Of a stretch of 64,000 nucleotides of DNA, positions 10,009 to 60,570 are shown piece after piece. Each line of letters begins with the position of its first letter. Within the stretch, counting starts at the first letter, position 1. Below the pieces are notes generated by a model, which worked only from the letters and a program-made list of their open reading frames with translations, was not told the origin of the DNA and searched no databases. The position numbers were made by a program, and so were the translations under genes. Origin of the DNA: Pycnopodia helianthoides (Eukaryota; Echinodermata; Asteroidea; Forcipulatida; Asteriidae); NCBI GenBank assembly GCA_032158295.1, contig CM063263.1:11542974-11606973 (forward strand), read 5' to 3'.

Positions 10009-11128
10009 TACAATGGCAATAATGTACAGCCCTGGACCATGGGTTATTATATTATACAACCAAACTGCTACAAGTTGACAAAAAACATAGACTGGCATTC
10101 AAGTAACATATTTATTAAATTTTGCAACTTGAAAAATACAAAGTATATACAATGTTCAACACTGTAAATAACTTAAATTTGTTTCCCATAGCATTTGGCT
10201 TTTGGAAAGTTTTCACTTGCTTTTTTTTAACTGGCAATTCAAATTAATCATTACATTTTATTGGATCTAGATTAATTAGTTAATTAGTTAATTAGTTACA
10301 TTAATCACCCAAGGGAGCAGGTTGCAAACTGCAGTACATGCATTTATACCCGTTTTTTTTTAACAAACTGTTAAGGTGTGAGAGAATTTCTGTGCTTTTT
10401 AAATTTTGCCCTTATTTTCGTGACAGACATAATATGCACACAAAAAACCACACCAAGTGTTTGCAAACAGGTTAGTTTTACTTCTTAAAGACTGGAGGAC
10501 CAACGTAACGAATGTTGCAACCCGCTTTAAAGTACGAGAAGAACAGATAAATTATTGTGTGGCTGCTACATTTGAGTCGCACAGACAGTGAACATTTCAA
10601 AAAAGCTTATTCAAAGTTTTGTACATAAGTTGTGTAAATAATAGGCAAATAAATTGATCTTCAAAAACTAAGCCAAGTTTGATTGTATTTGTGTTTAATT
10701 TTGTGGTTTGTAACTTACATGGAAGGGAAATTTCAGACCTTTATCAGAGTTCAGACCTTTTTTCAATTTTCTTAAGATGCGTAGAAATCACACTCTTCCA
10801 TTTACATTTCTGGGGCCATGACTACTGTTTCCAGGGTTACTCGGCCTAAAGGTAGAAATGCCATCATTTCAGCATGCGTCCTAAAATTGGGATCCCGAGT
10901 TTCAGACCATTTTTTCCGCAATGACTGCCGCTCGGATAAACTCAAAGGATTCATCACTTTTATCCCATCTAATTAAAGAGACCACACTGGCTCTTTTCAG
11001 AGCCAACACCCCTCCCTAAAGAGATTTACACATTGTTGTACCCGCAAGTTCGCTAGTTAGTGTCACTTCTTTTCTGATTAACATAAAGTTGTAAAAGTCC
11101 AGTTAATTTAATCATGGAGGTAGATGGT
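10009..11128. other. SNF8 3' UTR and convergent intergenic spacer
   Basis: AT-rich DNA with a short (TTAATTAG)n-like run at 10268-10298. A retroelement-end fragment lies at 10978-11050. No coding sequence is recognised. SNF8 and the small minus-strand gene converge here. Confidence 0.6.
10648..10653 (+). terminator. SNF8: Likely SNF8 polyadenylation signal
   Basis: AATAAA, about 640 bases after the stop codon. It is the first canonical signal on the plus strand that I noticed after the stop. Confidence 0.5.
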
Positions 11129-11368
11129 TTAATTGGCTCTCGGTACGGTTGCAAAATCAGTCTGGCCTTTGGGTGCGTCCTCACCACCGCCTTGGAAGGG
11201 CCCCACCTCGGGAATAAATCGTTCAATCCGGTCCGCCAGTAGACCAATCAGAACGAGCATATCGTCACAGCTGCGCATTTTGGCCTCTGTTTGAGTCAGT
11301 CTGCGCTCCACCGTCTCAAGTCTGGTGCACGTCTCCTTCTCGTTCATCTTTAGATCATCAAGTTTGCG
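11129..11368 (-). CDS. Unrecognised small gene, exon 2
   Basis: RKLDDLKMNEKETCTRLETV to FATVPRAN and a TAA stop. Preceded by a T-rich tract and TAG. The predicted helix has a regular leucine spacing. Confidence 0.65.
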   Translation of the reverse strand, partial: RKLDDLKMNEKETCTRLETVERRLTQTEAKMRSCDDMLVLIGLLADRIERFIPEVGPFQGGGEDAPKGQTDFATVPRAN

Positions 11369-12400
11369 CTATTTGAAGCAGACAAAAACAACACGTCATC
11401 TGTCTATTTGTGAAAGGCGGCCCGATACGATAATTTGGCTTGTCACTTCTTCAAAACGAAAACGAAAACAAAACATGGCAGCAACAAAAAAAGTACCCGA
11501 AAGTAAAATGTACATTCAAAATCCGTTTTCAAAAATTCACTGCGTCACTGTCTTAATTTATCGATGTGACAACCGTTTATTCTTCACAACAACAGTCCAG
11601 TGGCCTTGTGAAGACATCTTTTTATGAGTTTTTTTATATTTTTTTTATTATATTGTTGTGTTTTCCTGGACCACTCATAGTCAAGATATTGTTATTGTCC
11701 GAAGATTTAAAATAAATAGATAAAAATAAATAAATAAAACGTAAGTGATGTTTGAAGCTTTGCATTAGAAAAAAACTACAAAAGGAAATTTGCGGGTACA
11801 ACCATTTATAAAAACATCGAGACCCAACTTTCTTTTCAGAACCAACACTTCTCCCAAAATACTTTTTTTTAAATATGGTTGAACCCCGGCACAAGTTAAT
11901 CTTAGACCTATATAGGTTTTTCCCCTTAATAAACGAAAGGTAAACACAAACGCATGAAAAACAGGAAGTAAATCTGTAAAAGTACATCATTTTTACTACA
12001 CTGTTTGTTCAGCGTCAAGTGAAGGTTGGGGGGGGGGAACACAAATTGCCGTATCTTTCCCACATATTTGACTTTATTTTCCTTTAAAAATCCTCTCAGG
12101 CAACTGGTAGTACATGCGTTATGACCTTCAAACAAATATGAATAGTGGCGGAGAAAAAGTGGAGGTTGAATACGTCACTGTTCGCCATTTTCTTGTCCAA
12201 CTCTACATAAGCCTACCTACCTTGTATACTTCATCATTACAACATAGTATTTTGTCATTTTCTTCAGCCGTGGTTGAAGGTAGATTCGAGCCCGCCGTGG
12301 ACGCTGCGTGGTCTTCGGTTTCCTGTCGGTCATGGCCCGTAGGGCTACACTCTTCTTCTTCTTCATCGTCAGTTTCCGTAGTATTTGAGGTGGCATCCAT
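11129..12400 (-). CDS. Unrecognised 139-residue acidic / coiled-coil protein (2 exons)
   Basis: I do not recognise this gene. Exons 12221-12400 (60 codons) and 11129-11368 (79 codons plus TAA) join in phase 0 by a GTAGGT donor and a TAG acceptor. The N-terminal half is acidic and low-complexity: ATG in a good context (AAAATGG), MDATSNTTETDDEEEEECSP, then many Ser, Thr and Glu. The C-terminal half starts RKLDDLKMNEKETCTRLETV and has leucine/charged heptad character through RRLTQTEAKMRSCDDMLVLI. A hydrophobic patch VLIGLLADRIERFIPEVGP and a Gly/Pro-rich tail follow. There is no signal peptide or membrane span. No in-frame ATG lies upstream in the open frame. A small cytoplasmic or nuclear adaptor is possible, but no function can be assigned. 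Confidence 0.65.
12221..12400 (-). CDS. Unrecognised small gene, exon 1
   Basis: MDATSNTTETDDEEEEECSP to KILCCNDEVYK. The poly-Glu run is encoded by a GAA/GAG-rich stretch. GTAGGT donor. Confidence 0.62.
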
Positions 12401-14039
12401 TTTATTAAAACAAAAAAGCAGAGGGGAAAAATATCCCCCAAACCAATGGAATACAGGTGGCAAGGAAATGCACCTCTAGAACCAGCACACAAAACCCAAG
12501 AACGATTTTGAATGCTGTACTGGATCCCACCTTGTACAAAACCGATGACGTAACTTGACGACTGCTCGTTGATTAAAGAAAGAATTCTTGTCAACGACAA
12601 ATAATTGGATCGCTTGACAATACAAAAGATTTGCATGCCAAATAAAGATCTTTTCGAAGCAATCCCTTACCCCGACTGTTCTGGCATATAGGCTTTCTTA
12701 AGAAAGATTTTAACGTGGTTTCCACAGAGAATAAAGGTATAGGTCTTTACGATCGTCACAAGGAACTGCCAAAGGTTGAAACTATTTGTTGAAGTTTTGG
12801 ATTAGGCTTAAAGAAGGGTTCGAACTAGCTCCCGTTGCAATGCCGAAGCCTTTCTCAGATTCAAGAATTTTCGTGAGAAACTACCTCTTTCTCAAAAAAC
12901 TACATTACTTCAGAGGGAGTCGTTTCCCACAAAGTTTAATACTATCAGTGCTCCTTACCACTTGAGTAATTACCAAAAGTATCCGCTGCCTTTAAGTAGT
13001 TTTTATTTTCATGGCAAATTAATCGAAACGAGAAAAACACATCAACCAAAATGAAAGCAACAGCCGACATGCAATCGGTTCGTTTATCTGTACACTGTAT
13101 TAATTTATTACAAAATAAATTAAAACATTGACCGTTCAATAAAGTCACACAAAATGCTATACAATATAACTGGACGTAATTATTTGTAAACCCAATCATC
13201 TCTAGCAAAATATAAAGTATCAATAAATTGTACCCTCTGCCCAGTCTTAAGACCAACTTACAGAAACCCTCTTCGGGTTACAATTATCATTAAATCCATT
13301 AAGTTATAAATAAACAAATACCTACGACATTAATTAACAGTACATTTGCGTTTACTAAAACGCCCGTTTGTGCATACACATGTTGGGGTTATAAGCTGGG
13401 CTTGACTTCACAAAGATTCAAATATTCTTGCGAGAAATTACCTTTCTCAAAAAACAACATTACTTCAGAGGGAGTCGTTTCTCACAATGTTTAATACCAT
13501 CGGTGCTCTTTATATACCAATTAAGTTGTTATGGTAATGTATTTCTTGAAGATGAGTTGTCAGTCACCATAGTGATTTGTATTGTGACATCATACTTTGC
13601 TGAGCAACTAAGATTGATTAGCAGTTAAGATCAATCTTTAGCTCTCTGTGAAATCGGGTGACCTGATAGGCCGTATCCGAATTGGCTATGGCTACCGGCT
13701 ACGGCTGAATCGCCGCGTCATCATGCCATGAAGTATAGGACGTAATTTTCCAGGGGTTGGTTACCGGCTTTTCATTTGTTGCTTAAAAACTCAACATTCA
13801 TCCAAACCTGATGAATGCATAACAGACATTTTACCTAACCCAACCTCGCTTTTCAAGGAAAAAAATGAAAATAAAATAAAAATTCATTTAAACAAATCTC
13901 ATTTTGTTAAGTACCGCCCTCTTGAAGGGCCTACAATTTTACAGGGACGAAGTAATACTGTCAGTACAACCAGGCCATATTTTATAAAGCTGTAAATTTA
14001 CAGTAAACCAGTCAAAAATAATAACTTTTCGGCTGGTTA
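12401..14039. other. Intergenic region upstream of the small gene
   Basis: The promoter of the small gene should lie here. The region holds two related direct fragments, at about 12850-12960 and 13425-13520, both with ACATTACTTCAGAGGGAGTC. It also holds a partial fold-back element (13540-13660) related to 22291-22440. No gene is recognised. Confidence 0.5.
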
Positions 14040-14218
14040 CCTTCTATGCTAAGCACACATGCTGGTTACCGTCTCTATAGGAATATTGACGCATATTTAC
14101 AGGGAACCTGTCAAAACCAAGACGTTTTGGCTGGTTACCTTCTCTATAGGAATATTAGCGCATATTTACAGGGAACCTGTCAAAACCAAGACGTTTTGGC
14201 TGGTTACCTTCTCTGCTA
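14040..14218. repeat. 69-bp tandem repeat
   Basis: About 2.5 units of a 69-bp sequence with GTCAAAACCAAGACGTTTTG and GGCTGGTTACC. Because 69 is divisible by three, an open frame of repeated 23-residue units runs through it on the plus strand. Confidence 0.75.
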
Positions 14219-14849
14219 TAGAATATCTTCCTGCGCTTAACAAAGTTGCTTTTAGCAGAAGACAGTTAACTACAGTTTTGAATCCCGTTTCATCCCACAA
14301 TATTGCACACGTAGTAGACATTTAAGACACAAAGTCAATGTATGTATTATAGTTTGAATACCGCAAAATTAAAACCCAGTCCCTCCTCTCCAGAACTGTC
14401 AGAAAGGAAAGGATAACCCTTTCTTGACTTGTTTGTTTTTCGTTTTTAAACTCAGCTGAAAAAAAAACACCATATCTTCTTATGGTATAATACAATTAGG
14501 GATAAACCAACAGCCACATTTTAATACATTTTGGCAAACTTCTAAATACAATTAAAAGAACATGTAACCAACTTAATATGTTCTGGGTATATATTTTTCA
14601 TGTACCAACAGCTGCTTCAGATGTTCGAAGAATATTCTTTAAAAAAAAAGAAAAAAGAAAGAAGGAAGTTGTTGAATTGTCAACAATACCTTTTAATACA
14701 TTGGCAACAAGTCATGAATCTGGTACTAGATATAGTTAGCATTTGGCAGTTAAACTATTATGAATTCTTTACAAATTTTAGGGTTAAATTAAATCAGAGC
14801 ATGATTCAAGGCTCAAGAACACAATAATTATGTAGGGCTGGTATAAAGC

Positions 14850-15290
14850 ATTGTGTGGTTCAATATCACTTGGATTATACAAGGTCAAGCATAACGCAGT
14901 GGCCTCTGGGTCCAATATAACAAATAATGCAATGTCTTAATTAGCACACAAACTATGACAAGAGGTCCAAAGTTATGAATTGCAAGGTCCAATATAACAC
15001 AACTTACACTGGGTCCAATATAGCAAATAATGCAAGGTCAAAATTAGCACACAAGCTTAGACAGGAGGTCCAAAGATAATGGACTTCGAGGTCCAATATA
15101 ACACAACTTACAAATGGTCCCATAAAACAAAAAATGCAATGTCTGAACTAGCACACAAGCTACAGCATGAGGTCAAAATAAAATGTTCTGTGGGGTCCAT
15201 TATAACATATAACCTGCACTGGGTCCAATATAACACAACTTTCATTAGGTCCAATATAACAAAACAGAAACTATACTGCAAGGGCCAATA
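14850..15290. repeat. About 100-bp tandem array with GGTCCAATATAAC
   Basis: Units carry GGTCCAATATAACAAATAAT, TTAGCACACAA and GAGGTCCAAAG at a spacing near 100 bp (about 14910, 15010 and 15114). Shorter GGTCCAATATAAC copies follow up to 15260. Confidence 0.7.
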
Positions 15291-15299
15291 CTTCCAAGT

Positions 15300-17650
15300 A
15301 TCCCCCAAAAGATGCATGCTGAATTGTAACTAAATACCCTGGTGAATAACAATTTGCCAATTTGTTTTAAAAACTAAAAGGTAACCAAAAATAGAGAAAG
15401 AAAAAACATTTGGAAATGCTGTTTAAAAATACCTTATAAATACTTGCTGAATAGCTTATGACGAAATTTGAACCAAAATATATATATGTTTAATGCTCTT
15501 TTTCTTTCAAACCTTAATGAAATATTACCACTTCCCTTAAACTCATAAAGAAGTGTCCACTATGTACAAACACAAGAGGGCTTCCATACCGAATAAAAAT
15601 AAAATAAATAAAAGAACAAATTCATGTTATTTCACCGCAATTTGAATAATATTATCACACTATTAAATCTGCAAACCCTAAAAATAAAGGATCAAGTACT
15701 TTTCATATCATTTACAAATATATTTTACCATTTAAAAAAATAGGAATATTAAGTTTGAAAGCTGACCAAAAAAACCTGCGAAAAATTAACTTCCACTTCA
15801 TGTAAAACCTGAAATGTTGGAACATTTTCACTAGGCTGGTATTCAGGTATCAAATGTGATGAGCTTACAAATGCAACGCCTAAATGTGGGTTCTGGCCAG
15901 TGAAGGGCACCCGTCTATAATATTTAGGCTATAATTTTCCATGCATAAAGTCTTGGGAACCAGACTACCGGATTACGAAGTGGCCATCTTTTAAAGGTTT
16001 TTCATCAAGACATTCTTAAAATAGGTCCCTTTTGACACAATCTTTTCAGATCTGGCTCCCCTTCTTCAGCCACTGACAGAGCCTGTGGCTAGATTAAAGC
16101 CATTGTTTCGAAAATACCATATTTTAATTTGAGACAGGTTCCTTTAAACAAGGTAGTGTTCAATTTTTCATAAGGCTCTGTACACTGACTTCAGGGTTTC
16201 TGACAGAGGTCAAAAGTCAGCTACATGTAGTCTTCCACACCAGCAGTAAGCTTCCCTATCTACACTCATAATTTACTTTCAGGCTAAACTATCCATAAAA
16301 AAATCTTACATAAACTGATTTGATACCATAGACTGACATTTTTTTACAATTATTTTTCTTAAAGTTCTTTCTCCTACTAAGAATGTAATTTTTTTTTAAT
16401 CATTGCCTAAATCATTTGATATTATTACAATACATATGTACAAGATAACTTCATATTTATTTACAATTTTAGCACACAATTTATTTACATAATATTTAAT
16501 CTATTTCCTTTATTACCTAAATGTATGTACATTTATATCGAATCCGAAATGCAAAACTTCCAATAATCCGAAGGCAAGTTTAAAAACTAAAACCCTCCGT
16601 CCCCAATTTTGCAACTACCCAGAAATTGTTTCTTTCGAATACAACCATGCAAAAACACAATAAGTACAACTGTCCTTTTTCGGACATGATTTGTTCCCTC
16701 TTTCACCTCTTACAGTAATCTTACAAAAATCTTCAAAGATAAGTTTGCATTCCTTCGTTACAGTCTTCAAAGACGTTAGTACACATCCGGTAAAACGCCA
16801 ACAATGAATTTCACATCAACGTCCAATCATAAATTTAGCACATCTTTGATTTTTTTTAAATTTAAGCACAAGGTGGATCTTTCAGTTTGTTAAAGATGCA
16901 TTACATAATGACCAGATATTGCTAATTTTTTATTAACTATGTTTTTATATACATTTTGCACCCTTTCTCATTTTTTCAAGCTTTTTTTTTTGTTGTTGAT
17001 CCATTTACACAATAAAATGAGGCGTTGAAATACTAACATTATCAGAAAATAGTACGGAAAGTTTTGTTCACTTCTATCAGTTGGTTTTATGTAGTCAAAG
17101 TTTCGCAAGTGTTCTCGGTGGCATTTAAAAAATCCAATGGTCAATTTCTGTGATCGTGTAAAAAGTTAACAAGTGGTTGTTCAGTGACGTATGTAGGGCA
17201 TGCACACAGAAGTCATAGTGCAAACGACTCTAGTCATGTCATGTCAACACGACCGGCGGCTCAGCATACGTTATCCGTTTCTTATAACCGGTCCACTCTG
17301 CACTGTGCTATGAAAACGGCTATTGGTAACCAGCGATGCGACCATGCCCAGTAGGCTGGTTCCATTTAGTCGACTAGAGTGGTCCAACTATCGTCGACTA
17401 GACAGAGTTCGGGCTAAGTTAGTCGAACTATGGTCAACGATAGTGCTTGCGCGAACGTGGCCCAAGTAGCTAGCCTACAACTTCGAATTAATCTCATGAA
17501 AAATCTTTCTGGGAATGAAACGAGACATTTCCCCCGAGATACAAGCAGAAATGCAGGGAAGTCCTCAGACAGAAGGAAGAAGGACAAGATTGGAACGAAG
17601 AACATAAAACTATAAAACTGATACAAAATACGACAGCATGGATTGTCCGG
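15300..17650 (-). other. Probable ADCY 3' UTR and downstream DNA
   Basis: Very AT-rich DNA without a recognisable gene, lying just after the ADCY stop codon in the gene's direction. Minus-strand AATAAA signals are seen at 16456-16461 and 16480-16485. A cluster of short inverted motifs (GTCGACTAGA and CGTCGACTAGA) lies at 17365-17440. Confidence 0.45.
16480..16485 (-). terminator. Candidate ADCY polyadenylation signal
   Basis: AATAAA on the minus strand, with a second copy at 16456-16461, about 1.17 kb after the stop codon. Neither can be confirmed without transcript data. Confidence 0.35.
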
Positions 17651-56499
<38,849 letters not shown>

Positions 56500-56713
56500 T
56501 CAACAGAAACAACAAACAATTAGCAGTTATTCTCATTGTAGAAGTATTAAGAGTAAAAGTATAACACCAAAAGTATGAAGGAAAATTGTGAGTAAAGTTT
56601 CCAGAGTACATAAATGTCAATCCAACTTAATTTTTGCGAAAAAACTTTCTCAAAATGAGCATTTCTGGGAACCGAAGTGGAGAGATCCACGGGCAACCCA
56701 ACGGTGATCAAGC

Positions 56714-56994
56714 CGTGACCAGAGGTGACCCTGGAATGATTTAGAGGTGACCTTGAGGTGACCCAGAAGTGACCCAGGGATGATTAGAGGTGACCCAGGG
56801 ATGACCCAAAGGTGACCTCAAGGTGACCCAGAAGTGACCCACATATAACGAGGTGATAAAGAGGTGACCTGGAGGTGACCTAGAGTTGACAAAGAGGTGA
56901 CCTAGAGGCGACCCAGGGACGACCCAGAGGTGACCTACAGCCAGAGGTGGCCAAAATGTTACCTAGAAGTAACCCAGAGTTGACTTAGAGGTCA
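56714..56994. repeat. 11-bp minisatellite with TGACC cores
   Basis: About 25 units related to AGGTGACCCAG, with variants such as AGGTGACCTTG and AAGTGACCCAG. It lies about 220 bases before (gene sense) the ADCY exon at 56363-56490. Confidence 0.85.
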
Positions 56995-57949
56995 CACCGT
57001 CACAAACCCAGATGTTAACCCTTTAATGATCTTGCTTTTCTGTTCAATACTAAGAGTCACCATTACCTGAGACACGGTGGACGTTGAATGGTACGTAAAC
57101 TGGTGAAATACATTACGGTTAACGTGTTTGTTAAACTGTTTGTGCATACATTGCAGATTTGGATTAGAGCAACTGTGGCATCAATTTCAGAGCAAAATCT
57201 CTGTGGTCTCCACAAGGTTTAAAAAAGACAACAATGTCAAGTTCCCAACTCCCCCAGCATTTCTCTTTAAAACGCTGCACCTCAAGAGGGTCAAAGTCAT
57301 CTGATAGATATCGCCTCCTCTACATACTCTGTCTGCTACGCACCACCAAATGTCCAGATACGCTCGAGTGTTTTATGCCACCCACCATGAATTAATTAAA
57401 CTTATCTAATAGCAAACAAATTCCATGCCACATTGGGTGAGGTATTTTTTATCTTAAAAGCAGAGTTGAAGATTCGCATGTTGATTTCAATCCAACCCCC
57501 CCCCCCCACCAGCCACCCATCAGCAATTTTGCACTGACATTTTAAATCTGCCGAAGCAAAGAAAGCGTAGCAGTGCTGGTGCTTCTGTGACCCAGTTGTC
57601 GGTAATTTCATTAGGGGGTGATAGCGGGTCACTCATGGAGATAGGGATGGCGAACCTAGCCCAGTTTTTATTTAACACTGCTGAGAGACAGAGGGCAGAC
57701 AGCCACACACAAAAAAATCATGGGATTGTTTTGAGACAGCTGTGTTCATGATCAGGGGGTCAGGAGTAGAATCCTGATGATGCCTTGCTATCAAATAGGC
57801 TACAATCCCGGCCAAAATGCTTGAGCCAACCGACAATAATAATAACTGGTTCTTATACAAGCCATTTTACAACAATGTATCAGTACGCTTTACGTTAGTG
57901 CCCTGGTCATTGGGCCAATAGCATTCCTGTAATCGTTCTCAGCTCCCTG

Positions 57950-58180
57950 GGGAGTATACAGCCCCGGGCTGCCGTGGCGCACCGAAGACTTTTTCAAACA
58001 CAATATAAACCTCTAGCCTCGCAGGTACCCATTTATATCCCTAGGTGAAGAGAAGCAATTATAGTTAAGCATCTTGCTCAAGGACACAAGTGTCATGACA
58101 GGGGTTCGAACCCGCACCCCGATGACTCAACCACCAGAACTTGAATCCGATCGATGCACTAAACCGCTAGGCCAATGAAC
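57950..58180 (-). repeat. tRNA-derived SINE
   Basis: A minus-strand B-box-like GGGTTCGAACCCCTGTC (about 58099-58115), A-box-like GGCCTAGCGGTTTAGTGCAT, and a body with CACTTGTGTCCTTGAGCAAG, as in common SINEs of marine animals. Confidence 0.7.
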
Positions 58181-59596
58181 ATACACCCTCCCCGTCCCCC
58201 CCCCAGCCCGATGCAGAGCTGCCAACATTTGCATCTTGCAATCAGAGAGATACAACAATCAGGGAGATTTTACAATGAGTTATGACCAGGGTTGCAGCCT
58301 CGCCTCTTCTCAATGGCACCTAACACACTCTTCCATTTTTTATTAAGCAGTAATTCAGTATAGCTTAAAATCATAGTTAAAGGCAAGAAGTGAAAAAAAA
58401 CTCAAAACATGTGGAAAACGTGAATTTTTACAAGCCCGTCCATTCATGAAAACAGTGACAATTTGCATCGAGACCTGATGATTGTATACTTCACAGACGC
58501 AACTGTCTCCATGCCCCTGGCCATTGCCATGGTGCCCCTTGAAATGTCCCAGTAGTTATTTAAAACATCCCTAACACAGAGGTGCCCCTTTACTAGGAAA
58601 AAATCCCTGCTTGCCCTTATACAAACATAGCAGGCCCGCAAGCCGATAAGCACTGTTATGATGGAAAGCTTAATCGTATTTTCAACTTTACCTAATCGGA
58701 AATACAAACACATTACCAGTTTGACTGTAATGTTGTACGAGAAACTGAGCGAAGGTAAACGTCTGGAGAATCGCGGCAGAAAAAACAAGACCATGGCGCC
58801 GAAGAAACCCATGAATGCTTTTGGCAAGACTTATCGTAAATCAATCTCGGAGTTGAAGATGGAACAAAAACGACAGAACAATACACAGAACCAGATCGTG
58901 TTCCATCAATGTTGTGATAAAGTAAAATAGAAATAAGACCATTTCAAAAATGGACATGAGCTACCCTTCGTCTTCAAGGGTGGTTCAAGAGAAATGATCA
59001 GAAGAGAAGAGCCACGGTGGCCTCCGACCTGAGACGTGTTTCTTAGAAATTGAAAGGATAGACTTGGGTTATTCCTAAAATGTTGCTTCTCCTTCAAGCA
59101 ACACTTAATGATTAAAAGTATGGATCATTTACAGATTACTATTGTCAAAACGATATCTCTGTGGTTTGCTCGATACTGAGTAAAGCACAGGGAGTAATAG
59201 GAATACAAATCTAAGCAAAGAGTCCAGTGTTGTGTACATGTAGCCTGACGCATCCGGAGTCTACTCAAAAATGCCTTCAGGCGGCAGCTTTTTTAAGATG
59301 AGAAATGAAAATTAGCTGTTTGCAAATTGCTAACCAACCAAAAGGCCCTTTGGTATACAAGCAAAGAACAGTCAGTGACCTGACGTTTTGAGTCTTTCTC
59401 AAAGGCTAAATGACAACACAGCACACATACGTGTAAACAGGAACACATGTACTGGTACAACAGAGTAATAAAACTAATACGAGACATTTTATGGCGCATA
59501 ATGCAGGAGCCTCTATACGCAGCACAAATATAAAAACGATGAAATGAAATAAATAAAGCAATTGTTACAAAAATAAAGATTCAAATGAATGAGTCT

Positions 59597-59938
59597 TTAA
59601 AGGTATTGTACACTTTTGGTAACAGCTCAAAATCAGTGTCCACATTTTGTGTGATTCAACATATGTATGAACAAACAAACCTGTGAAAGTTTGAGCTCAA
59701 TTGGTCATCGAGGTCACGAGAAAATAGTGAAAAGAGATCTTATGTGTTTTCTGTTTTTTCAAATTATCGCGCGCGATAATTACTATTGTTTTACTCGTTT
59801 CTCAGAAACGATAGCATTTTAGGCAGAAATATTTTAAGGAACCCTTTCTACCATTACTTACTTTAAATCATGTAAGTTATGTGTGAATCTGTGAACATTG
59901 TGTTTTTCGATCTTACCAATAGTGTACAGGGCCTTTAA
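59597..59938 (-). mobile_element. TTAA-flanked MITE, copy 2
   Basis: The inverse orientation of the 3332 element: starts TTAAAGGTATTGTACACTTT, ends AGTGTACAGGGCCTTTAA. Central palindrome AATTATCGCGCGCGATAATT (59762-59781). Confidence 0.8.
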
Positions 59939-60084
59939 AAGTCCCTTGAAAATCTGAAGAGAGTCAGTTTGACGAACAAGAAGAGGTAAGTCGTTTCAGA
60001 AGCAGTCCAATGGAAAGAAGTGAAAAGACAGAGAGGGCAGAAAGCACCCAGAAATATCCCTTGAAATATTTTGGACTGAAATGC

Positions 60085-60570
60085 TATAAATACGGAGATC
60101 TGAAAGTGCCATCTAACTTGTTGAGAACCTGTACAAATTTACTTCAGGATGATAACACCATAACTTTATGGTCGTCATCCCGAGATAATTTATCTCGGAG
60201 TGACGACGTCTTGAAAGTAGAATGTCGTCTTCCAGGCACATTTTATCTCGCGATGACAACATCCTGAAAGTAGGGTTTGTCTTCCAAAGATCATTTATCT
60301 TGGGATCAATTTATCTTGGGGTCTGGACATTTTCAGGATGTTACCATCCCACGAAGAATTCTTTCTTGGGAAGTCGATATCCTACATTGAGGATGTCTTC
60401 ATCCCGAGATAATTTATCTCGGGAAGTCGACATCTTACTTTCATTATGTCGTCACCGAGATAAATCACCTCAGGATGTCGTTATCGTACGTTGATGATGT
60501 CATCATCCTGCAATAAATTATCTCAGGATCTCAACATGTCGAATGGCACTTCCAGATCTCCGTATATATA
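60085..60570. mobile_element. Non-autonomous element with 28-bp terminal inverted repeats and internal palindromes
   Basis: TATAAATACGGAGATCTGAA, AGTGCCAT at 60085-60112 pairs with ATGGCACTTCCAGATCTCCG, TATATATA at 60543-60570. Inside are the near-perfect palindrome CCGAGATAATTTATCTCGG at 60179-60198 and about 60403-60423, plus degenerate versions. Confidence 0.85.

Noticed and set aside
12217..12636. 139-codon open frame overlapping the small gene in another frame
   Set aside because: The frame 12221-12400 has a first ATG in good context, an acidic protein pattern and a phase-matched second exon. The competing frame has none of these.
58658..58930. Open frame with MAPKKPMNAFGKTYRKS, resembling the start of an HMG box
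   Set aside because: Only PMNAF matches. The Trp and the rest of an HMG box are missing, there are no splice sites or neighbours to support it, and it lies in a cyclase intron.
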